This document shows, one piece after another, positions 1 through 4,907 of a DNA stretch of 6,142 nucleotides. The notes beneath the pieces are model-generated. The model was not told the origin of the DNA. It searched no databases and was given only the letters and a program-made list of their open reading frames with translations. A program made the translations under genes and the position numbers. The DNA is from Paracoccus sp. (in: a-proteobacteria) (lineage in GTDB: Bacteria > Pseudomonadota > Alphaproteobacteria > Rhodobacterales > Rhodobacteraceae). The DNA is taken from NCBI GenBank assembly GCA_018056045.1, contig JAGPGI010000174.1, positions 1 through 6,142 on the forward strand, in the 5' to 3' direction. Within the stretch, counting starts at the first letter, position 1; each line of letters starts with the position of its first letter.

Positions 1-491
1 GGGATCTGATCCAGAATCTCCAGCCCCAGCGTGCCCTGTCCGGCGATTACATCCGCATGGTCAAAGGGCGGGATCAGCGCGAAGCCTTCGTCGCGTTGCA
101 GACGGTGGGCCTCGGCAAAGGCCTGATCCTGACTGTTGCCGATGATGCGGACCTCGGCCCCAAGCGCCGTGATGGCATCCAGCTTGTTCTGCGGCACCAG
201 CCGCGAGACGCAGATCACTGCCGGCAAGCCCTGCGCGCGCGCCGCATGCGCCAATGCGCGGCCGTGATTGCCGGTCGAGGCGGTGGTGACCCCGGCCACA
301 TCGCCCAGCCGCGCCACCGCATTGGCGGCGCCGCGCAGCTTGAAGGCGCCGGTGTGCTGGCGGTGTTCGCATTTCAGCCAGACCGCGGCGCCTGCCCGCG
401 CCGACAGGCTGGCCGAGGGCTTGAAGGGCGTCACCCGCACCTGCCCGGCAATGCGGTCGCGGGCGGCAAGGATATCGTCGATGCCTACCAT
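1..491 (-). CDS. eutB: EutB, threonine-dehydratase-like PLP enzyme of hydroxyectoine catabolism (partial, 3' end beyond the window)
   Basis: This is the first 163 codons of a fold-type II PLP enzyme of the serine/threonine dehydratase family. Visible landmarks are TGAFKLRGAAN at residues 47-57, with Lys51 as the predicted Schiff-base lysine; STGNHG at 72-77, the phosphate-binding-type loop; and FDHADVIAGQGTLGLEI at 143-159, typical of threonine dehydratases. The start is ATG at 491-489. It is preceded by AGG seven bases upstream, and it overlaps the eutA stop by 7 bases (ATGGTAG), which suggests translational coupling. The catalytic core continues off the left edge; family members are usually about 320-330 residues. 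In ueh/eut operons this gene is EutB, assigned with EutA and EutC to converting hydroxyectoine or its derivative by a dehydratase-type reaction. The family call is secure. The substrate is inferred from gene order, and sequence alone would also allow a generic threonine or hydroxyaspartate dehydratase. Confidence 0.88.
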   Translation of the reverse strand, partial: MVGIDDILAARDRIAGQVRVTPFKPSASLSARAGAAVWLKCEHRQHTGAFKLRGAANAVARLGDVAGVTTASTGNHGRALAHAARAQGLPAVICVSRLVPQNKLDAITALGAEVRIIGNSQDQAFAEAHRLQRDEGFALIPPFDHADVIAGQGTLGLEILDQI

Positions 492-1189
492 GTGCGCACC
501 TGAAACAGCCGGCCCGGCCCGCTGGCGGGGATGCGGGCCTGATCCAGCATCGCCCAGAACAGCGCCTGATTGGCGCTGATGACCGGCTTGCCCAGCCGCG
601 CCTCGATCCGGTCGATCAGGCCAAGGGCGGGCAAGGCGGTGCAGGACATGAACAGCGCCTGCGCATCCGGATGATCGGCGGCCAGCGCGAACGCCATCAC
701 CTCGGCTTCGGGCAGCAGGGCCATGTCGCGGTCGTCGGCGCGCCCCATCGAACGGCGCGAGACGACCTCGAGCCCATGGGCCGCGAAATGATCGCCGACC
801 AGATCGGCGGTTTGCGGCAGATAGGGTGTCATCAGCGCGACCCGCGTCACGCCAAGCGCCGCAAAGCCGCGCAGCGCGCCGCTGGTCGGGGTCGAGACCG
901 GGGCGCGACGCCCCAGCGCCTCCTCAACCCCGTGCCCCAGCACCGCCGAGGCCGAGGTGCAGCCAAAGCCCACGCCCTTCAGCGCCATCCCCGGCACCAA
1001 GAGCGCGCCCGCTTCGCGCAGGCGCGGCCCGGTCTGGCGCAGGTTCTCGGCCGTGGTAGGGTTCTCAAAGGCAATGCGGGTGACATGCAGCCGGCAATCC
1101 GGGGGCATGAGGCGGGCGGCGTCGCCCTCGATCGTCAGGTCGGTGCCCAGAACGATCAGCCCGAAGCGGTTCAGCCTGTCCTGAAGCAT
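485..1189 (-). CDS. eutA: EutA, Asp/Glu racemase / arylmalonate decarboxylase superfamily protein
   Basis: This 234-residue cytosolic protein belongs to the Asp/Glu/hydantoin racemase and maleate isomerase superfamily. The two-cysteine signature is present: GFGCTSAS with Cys77 and FMSCTALPAL with Cys183, the expected catalytic pair from the two half-domains. An N-terminal strand (GLIVLGTDLTIE, residues 10-21) and a second strand with TPYLP at 121-125 fit the duplicated alpha/beta fold. I chose ATG at 1189 because AGGGGG lies eight bases upstream; the frame stays open further upstream but only inside usp. It begins 16 bases after the usp stop and overlaps eutB by 7 bases. In ectoine-catabolic clusters EutA is grouped with EutB and EutC in the hydroxyectoine branch, probably as a racemase/epimerase-like step, but to my knowledge its reaction is poorly defined. 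The symbol rests on synteny as well as on family. Confidence 0.87.
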   Translation of the reverse strand: MLQDRLNRFGLIVLGTDLTIEGDAARLMPPDCRLHVTRIAFENPTTAENLRQTGPRLREAGALLVPGMALKGVGFGCTSASAVLGHGVEEALGRRAPVSTPTSGALRGFAALGVTRVALMTPYLPQTADLVGDHFAAHGLEVVSRRSMGRADDRDMALLPEAEVMAFALAADHPDAQALFMSCTALPALGLIDRIEARLGKPVISANQALFWAMLDQARIPASGPGRLFQVRTW

Positions 1190-1205
1190 CCGCGATACCC
1201 CCTGC

Positions 1206-1652
1206 CTAGACGACCATGACCGGACATTCGGCCAGCCCGGTGACCTTGTGGCTGACCGAGCCAAGCAGATAGCCCTCGGTCGCGCCCATCCCGCGCGAGC
1301 CGACCACGATCAGGTCGCAGCCCTTTTCCTCGCCAAAGGCGACGATGGTGCGGGCGGGTTGGCCGGGCTTGATGAAGGCGCTGACCTTTGCAAGCCCGCC
1401 GGCGGCAAGGGCGCGGGTCTTGGCGTGGTCGGCGGCCTCGCGCGCGGCGCTGCGCATCGCCTCGTCCAGATTGCCGCCCGGCTCCAGCGCCCCCCGCACC
1501 ATCGAGACCGAGGCCTCGAGCATCGAGTGATGGCGATAGACCGTCAGCACCGTCAGATGCGCGTTGCACAGTTGCGCCAGCCCGATGGCCTTGGCCAGCG
1601 CCCGCTCGGCGCCGACCGAACCGTCATAGGCGATCAGGATCCGTTCAAACAT
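1206..1652 (-). CDS. usp: Universal stress protein, ATP-binding (TeaD-like)
   Basis: This is a single-domain UspA-family protein of 148 residues, the normal length. It starts with FERILIAYDGS, where the strand ends in the conserved Asp, and carries the full nucleotide-binding motif G-x2-G-x9-G-S (Gly118, Gly121, Gly131, Ser132), which marks the ATP-binding subgroup. The last strand is ECPVMVV. The ATG at 1652 lies eight bases past the uehC stop. It has only a weak GGGG ribosome site, so coupling to uehC translation is likely. In Halomonas the TeaABC ectoine transporter is paired with TeaD, an ATP-binding Usp that lowers transporter activity; a similar role here is inferred from family and position. 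The gene lies between the transporter genes and eutA, as in Ruegeria ueh/eut operons. The family assignment is secure; the function in this organism is not shown by sequence. Confidence 0.92.
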   Translation of the reverse strand: MFERILIAYDGSVGAERALAKAIGLAQLCNAHLTVLTVYRHHSMLEASVSMVRGALEPGGNLDEAMRSAAREAADHAKTRALAAGGLAKVSAFIKPGQPARTIVAFGEEKGCDLIVVGSRGMGATEGYLLGSVSHKVTGLAECPVMVV

Positions 1653-1660
1653 CTGGACCC

Positions 1661-2950
1661 CTATTTCGCAAAGGCGAGATCGCGCAGGAACAGCGCGATC
1701 TGCGGGAAAAAGATCAGCGCCACCGACACGCCCAGCAGCATGACGATGAACGGCGGCGTGCCCTTGACCACCTCGGTATAGGGGCGCTTGAAGACGGCGA
1801 TGGCGGTAAAGATATCGCAGCCGAAGGGTGGCGTCGCGCTGCCGATGGCGACCTGCAGGGTGATGATGGTGCCGACCAGCACCGGGTCGAGGCCGACCGA
1901 TTTCACCACCGGCGCAAAGATCGGCACGAGGATCAGGATGACCACGATCGGATCGACGAACATGCAGCCGACGAAGAAAGCAATCGAGATGGTGAACAGC
2001 ACCCCGTATTGGCCCATCTGGTCGATGCCGATGCCGCCCAGGATATTCTGCGGGATCTGGGCAAAGCTGATGACATAGGAAAACGCCGCGCCCGCGCCGA
2101 CCAGAATGAACACCACCGCAGTGATCAGCCCGGTCGATTTCGCCGTCGCGTAAAGCTGGCGAAAGCCCATTTCGCGAAACACCACCATTTCCAGAAACAG
2201 CGCGTAAAGCACGCAGGCCGCCGCCGCCTCGGTGGGCGAGAAATAGCCGCCATAGATGCCGCCGATGATGATCGCCGGAAATCCCAGCGGCCACAGCGCG
2301 CGCTGGATCGCGCGGCCGCGTTCGGGCCAGCTTGTGCGTGGCTCGACCGGGACGTTGTGGCGGCGCGCATAGACAAAGGAATAGATCGAGAACAGCAGCA
2401 GGATCAGCAGCCCCGGCCCGATGCCGGCGATGAACAGTTCCGAGATCGAGGTGCCCGAGACCACGCCATAGATGATCATGCCGATGGAGGGCGGGATCAG
2501 GAAGGCGATATCCGAGGCGTTCACGATCAGCGCCAGCACGAAATTGTCGCTGTAGCCGGCCCTGAGCATGCGCGGACGCAGCGGCCCGCCGACCGCGACC
2601 ACGGTCGCCTGCGTCGAGCCCGAGACGGCGCCGAACATGGTGCAGGCGCCGGCGGTGGCGATGGCCAGCCCGCCGCGCAGATGGCCGACAAAGGCCATGA
2701 CCAGATCGATCAGCCGGTTCGCGGACTGGCCGCGCGTCATGATATCGGCGGCAAAGATGAACATCGGCACCGCGATCAGGCTGGCGGGGCGGATGCCGGC
2801 AAGGATCTGCTGGACCATCGTGTCAAGCTGGCCAAAGCCGCCGAACAGCGCCAGAAACCCGATCAGCGCCCCGGTCAGCAGCGGGATCATCATCGGGAAA
2901 CCCATCAGCAAAAGGGCGATCATCGTGCCGAATATGGCCCAGCTCATCAT
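1661..2950 (-). CDS. uehC: UehC, TRAP transporter large membrane subunit (DctM family) for ectoine/hydroxyectoine
   Basis: This 429-residue integral inner-membrane protein of the TRAP-T DctM family is almost entirely hydrophobic segments, with a short hydrophilic loop around residues 195-218. Family motifs are GAVSGSTQAT at 107-116, IPPSIGMIIYG at 152-162, GGIYGGYFSPTEAAA at 230-244 and TPPFGCDIF at 373-381, in the expected order for the duplicated ion-transporter core. The length is typical. It would form the sodium-coupled transport channel with UehB and take substrate from UehA. The start is ATG at 2950 (a second ATG follows at once). It lies three bases after the uehB stop and is served by GAGGAGG eight bases upstream, inside the last codons of uehB. 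The TRAP role is certain; ectoine specificity is inferred from UehA and the surrounding cluster. Confidence 0.94.
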   Translation of the reverse strand: MMSWAIFGTMIALLLMGFPMMIPLLTGALIGFLALFGGFGQLDTMVQQILAGIRPASLIAVPMFIFAADIMTRGQSANRLIDLVMAFVGHLRGGLAIATAGACTMFGAVSGSTQATVVAVGGPLRPRMLRAGYSDNFVLALIVNASDIAFLIPPSIGMIIYGVVSGTSISELFIAGIGPGLLILLLFSIYSFVYARRHNVPVEPRTSWPERGRAIQRALWPLGFPAIIIGGIYGGYFSPTEAAAACVLYALFLEMVVFREMGFRQLYATAKSTGLITAVVFILVGAGAAFSYVISFAQIPQNILGGIGIDQMGQYGVLFTISIAFFVGCMFVDPIVVILILVPIFAPVVKSVGLDPVLVGTIITLQVAIGSATPPFGCDIFTAIAVFKRPYTEVVKGTPPFIVMLLGVSVALIFFPQIALFLRDLAFAK

Positions 2951-2953
2951 CGC

Positions 2954-3577
2954 TCAGACCTCCTCTTCGGTGCTGTCGTCATAGCCTTCCAGCGTGCTCG
3001 TCGACAGCCAGATCTCGGGTTCAAGCAGGTTCTTGATCGCGGTCAGCGCATATTGCAGCCCGGTCAGAAAGAACCCCAGCGGCGCCCAGACGATGATCCA
3101 CCATTGCGGAATTTTCAACGCCGGCAGCAGCCGCCCGCGCCCGGCCTGTTCCAGCACATAGACCATCGAATACCATGTCAGCAGGAACATCATCGCCGCC
3201 GTCGCCGCCGCGATCAGCACCATCAGCACCTTGCGCGGCCGAAACGGCATGGCGTCGAAAAAGGCCGACATGCGGATATGGCGGCCGTGGCGGGCGGCAT
3301 AGGAAATGCCGGCGAATGTGATCAGGATGATCAGCGCCTGATTCAGCTCCTCCGAGAAGAAGATGGTGCGCCCGATCAGCCGGCCGACGATATTGGCCAC
3401 GGTATTGAGTGCCATCAGCAGCACGCCCGCGGCCAGCAGCACGGCCTCGATCCGGGCGATGGTGCCATCCACCACCCCCAGAAAACCGGGCAGCTCCGAG
3501 ATATAGCTGGCATCGTCGATCTCGTCATCGACGGGCGCCACCTTCTCGGCAGGGATCTCGTCGGGTTTGAGCATCAT
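2954..3577 (-). CDS. uehB: UehB, TRAP transporter small membrane subunit (DctQ family) for ectoine/hydroxyectoine
   Basis: This is a 207-residue DctQ-family subunit with four predicted transmembrane helices, near residues 44-66, 80-96, 117-141 and 159-182. The conserved charged stretch between helices 2 and 3 is present ([15 protein letters not shown], 97-110), as is the Glu pair FFSEELNQ before helix 2. An acidic N-terminal extension of about 35 residues precedes helix 1, and the protein ends in an acidic [11 protein letters not shown] tail. I chose ATG at 3577, which has GAGG seven bases upstream; an in-frame TTG at 3598 has no ribosome site, and a second ATG follows at 3574. The gene is separated from uehA by 87 bases containing a strong hairpin and is three bases from uehC. 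It would bridge UehA docking and UehC in the membrane. The ectoine assignment comes from the locus. Confidence 0.92.
   Translation of the reverse strand: MMLKPDEIPAEKVAPVDDEIDDASYISELPGFLGVVDGTIARIEAVLLAAGVLLMALNTVANIVGRLIGRTIFFSEELNQALIILITFAGISYAARHGRHIRMSAFFDAMPFRPRKVLMVLIAAATAAMMFLLTWYSMVYVLEQAGRGRLLPALKIPQWWIIVWAPLGFFLTGLQYALTAIKNLLEPEIWLSTSTLEGYDDSTEEEV
2959..2965 (-). promoter_or_regulatory. uehC ribosome binding site inside the uehB 3' end
   Basis: The minus strand reads GAGGAGG, eight bases before the uehC ATG. The same bases encode the Glu-Glu codons near the acidic C-terminus of UehB, so the site is exposed by ribosomes finishing uehB. This arrangement favours coupled, near-equal synthesis of the two membrane subunits. 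Confidence 0.75.
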
Positions 3578-3612
3578 CCGCGGGCCTCGCAGTTGCAAAA
3601 TGGGAATGGCTT

Positions 3613-3642
3613 CGGCGGGCCGTGGCCGTGGCTGGCCCGCCG
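3613..3642 (-). other. Intercistronic GC stem-loop between uehA and uehB
   Basis: A perfect 9-bp inverted repeat (CGGCGGGCC at 3613-3621 and GGCCCGCCG at 3634-3642) flanks a 12-base loop and starts 22 bases after the uehA stop. On the transcribed minus strand only a short TTTT follows, 12 bases past the stem and not adjacent, so it is a poor intrinsic terminator. Such hairpins after the first, binding-protein gene of transport operons commonly protect the upstream message from 3' decay or cause partial termination, giving more binding protein than membrane subunits. That role is inferred here; the structure itself is read directly. Confidence 0.6.
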
Positions 3643-3664
3643 GCTGACGTCGCGGCCCGCCCTG

Positions 3665-4699
3665 CTAGTTGGCGGGCGCGGCCTCGGCGGCGGCGGCCAG
3701 ATCCGCCTTCATCTGGTCCAGAATGGCCTGCGCCTGCGCCCCGCCGATCTTGAGGAATTCCTCCTCGACGGCGCCGGCAGTGTCGCGGAAGGGCTGACGC
3801 TGTTCATCGGTCAGGGTGGTGATGGTGACGTCGGGCTTTGCGGCCTTGATCTTTTCCAGCGATTCCTCGGTCAGGCCGGTCTGGTAATCGACGATATAGT
3901 CGAAGGCGGCGGCACTCGCGTCCTGCACCACCTTCTTGTCGGCATCCGACAGCCCGTCATAGAAATCCTTGTTGGCCATGACGGCGGTGGTGAAATTGTT
4001 GTGGCCGATCCGGGTGATATGGTTCGCGACCTCATACATCTTGGTCGATTCGACAAAGAATGCCGGGTTTTCCTGGCCCTGGATGATGCCGGTCTGAAGC
4101 GCGCCATAGACCTCGCCCCAAGGCAGCGGCGTCGGCGTGGCGCCAAAGGCCTGATAGCTTGAGACCAGCAGCGGGTTGGTCATCACCCGGAACTTGACCT
4201 CATTGAGATCGGCCGGACCCGCGATCGCCTTGGTGGTGGTCATCACCACCTCGCCCTCGGGGAACATGGTCAGAAGCTCCAGCCCCTGATCGGCATAAAG
4301 CGGCGGGAACAGTTCGTGGATGGCCTTCGAGTTGCGGAAAAAGCTGACAAGCTGGTCCTGATCGGCCGGCAGCAGATAGGGCACGAAGAACACCTGCGCC
4401 TCGGGGATCAACGCGCCGGTAAAGCCGGGCGACTGGTCGACGAATTGCAGGATGCCCGATTGCGCCTGTTCCATGATATCGGCGGATTCACCCAGCGTGC
4501 CAAAGGGGAACAGCTGAACTTCGTGGTCGGAACTGGCCTCGACCTCTTCCTTGAACTTCTGGGCGAACTTGCCCTGAACTTCCTCCATCGCCTCCTCGAA
4601 GGCATAGCGCCAGGTTTCGGCCCGGGCGGTGCCAGCACCCAAGGTCAGCGCGGTCAGGCTGGCCGCAGCCAGCAGCTTGGCGGTCATCATGCTTTTCAT
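3665..4699 (-). CDS. uehA: UehA, periplasmic ectoine/hydroxyectoine-binding protein of a TRAP transporter (DctP family)
   Basis: This 344-residue DctP-type solute receptor has a Sec signal peptide (KSMMTAK n-region, AAASLTALTLGAG core, cut after ARA at residue 27). The mature protein starts ETWRYAFEE. TRAP receptor hallmarks are FRVMTNPLL (Arg171) and PLPWGEVYGALQTGIIQGQE (191-210) followed by Asn211. In mature numbering the protein has Glu9, Phe66, Arg144, Trp167, Asn184 and Phe209. These coincide with positions I recall as ligand contacts in the ectoine receptors TeaA and UehA; this is from memory and not checked against a structure. The start is ATG at 4699 with AGGAGG four bases upstream; a longer in-frame read back to 4795 (a TTG codon) would lack a signal peptide at its N-terminus. 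It is the first structural gene after the control region. The TRAP role is certain and the ligand assignment is well supported. Confidence 0.94.
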   Translation of the reverse strand: MKSMMTAKLLAAASLTALTLGAGTARAETWRYAFEEAMEEVQGKFAQKFKEEVEASSDHEVQLFPFGTLGESADIMEQAQSGILQFVDQSPGFTGALIPEAQVFFVPYLLPADQDQLVSFFRNSKAIHELFPPLYADQGLELLTMFPEGEVVMTTTKAIAGPADLNEVKFRVMTNPLLVSSYQAFGATPTPLPWGEVYGALQTGIIQGQENPAFFVESTKMYEVANHITRIGHNNFTTAVMANKDFYDGLSDADKKVVQDASAAAFDYIVDYQTGLTEESLEKIKAAKPDVTITTLTDEQRQPFRDTAGAVEEEFLKIGGAQAQAILDQMKADLAAAAEAAPAN

Positions 4700-4703
4700 A
4701 TTT

Positions 4704-4709
4704 CCTCCT
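4704..4709 (-). promoter_or_regulatory. uehA ribosome binding site
   Basis: A full consensus AGGAGG on the minus strand lies four bases before the uehA ATG at 4699. It fixes this ATG over the upstream in-frame TTG, and it is among the strongest ribosome sites in the window, fitting a highly made binding protein. Confidence 0.8.
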
Positions 4710-4790
4710 GTTGTCCGTGGGTTATGCGGGGTTGTCCCCTTTTTCCCTGATGCCAGCGGATCGGTGGACAGGCCGATTCGCGTTGCAAGC

Positions 4791-4820
4791 AGCATCGGAC
4801 AGAACCAAATTGCATGTCAA
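4791..4820 (-). promoter_or_regulatory. Putative sigma-70-type promoter of uehA
   Basis: On the minus strand a perfect -35 box TTGACA (4820-4815) is followed 18 bases later by GATGCT (4796-4791), a weak -10 match that keeps the A at position 2 and T at position 6. The predicted transcript start is near 4784, giving a leader of roughly 85 bases. The surrounding 4807-4846 is strikingly AT-rich within GC-rich DNA. The -35 box sits inside the inverted repeat 4807-4823, so a bound repressor would block polymerase. The poor -10 box would suit a regulated or osmotically responsive promoter, but that is inference. Confidence 0.55.
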
Positions 4821-4845
4821 TTTATAGATTAAATCATGACAATTT
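4807..4845 (-). repeat. Phased direct repeat and inverted repeat, candidate EnuR operator
   Basis: Two copies of a 12-base unit, GCATGTCAATTT (4812-4823) and TCATGACAATTT (4834-4845) on the plus strand, match at 10 of 12 bases and are offset by 22 bp, about two helical turns. The left copy also forms a perfect inverted repeat, AAATTG-N5-CAATTT (4807-4823). Together they cover the predicted -35 box of uehA. MocR/GabR regulators commonly bind paired direct repeats on one helix face near their promoter. Assigning these as the EnuR site is inference from location and symmetry. Confidence 0.5.
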
Positions 4846-4861
4846 TCGCAGGCAGAGTCAA
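4833..4861 (-). promoter_or_regulatory. Second, upstream promoter candidate for the ueh operon
   Basis: The minus strand reads TTGACT (4861-4856), a 17-base spacer, then CATGAT (4838-4833), which matches the -10 consensus at four of six positions. It would start transcription about 40 bases upstream of the other promoter candidate, and its -10 box lies in the right-hand direct repeat. Either promoter alone, or both in tandem, could serve the operon. Confidence 0.35.
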
Positions 4862-4865
4862 ACCA

Positions 4866-4881
4866 CCGGGCCCAAGGCCGG
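4866..4881 (-). terminator. Weak GC hairpin after enuR
   Basis: On the minus strand CCGGCC-TTG-GGCCCGG can fold into a six-pair stem with one bulged C, beginning 26 bases after the enuR stop. No T-run follows, so at most it would weaken read-through from enuR into uehA. It lies just upstream of the promoter candidates. Confidence 0.25.
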
Positions 4882-4907
4882 GCCGGGACGCCCGAAATCC
4901 GCACTGT

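Noticed and set aside
57..503. Plus-strand open frame opposite the start of eutB
   Set aside because: The minus strand encodes a clear PLP dehydratase with the catalytic lysine motif; the plus-strand product is an Arg/Gly-rich shadow.
671..1219. Plus-strand open frame opposite eutA
   Set aside because: Its composition is biased to Arg, Gln and His with no motif, while the minus strand carries the two-cysteine racemase signature.
1206..2294. Longer minus-strand read upstream of usp in the same frame
   Set aside because: The extra 214 or so codons are an out-of-frame shadow of uehC; the Usp fold starts cleanly at the ATG at 1652.
3575..3598. Extension of uehB to the TTG at 3598
   Set aside because: No ribosome site precedes it, while the ATG at 3577 has GAGG seven bases upstream.
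1388..4162. Very long plus-strand open frame (about 920 codons) opposite usp, uehC, uehB and part of uehA
   Set aside because: The translation is low-complexity, rich in His, Asp, Gln and Arg, with no recognisable domain. It mirrors the strong third-position G/C bias of the true minus-strand genes, which have clear families and ribosome sites.
4700..4795. N-terminal extension of uehA to the upstream in-frame TTG
   Set aside because: It would bury the signal peptide 32 residues in, lacks a ribosome site, and overlaps the predicted promoter -10 box and leader; the ATG at 4699 has a consensus AGGAGG.
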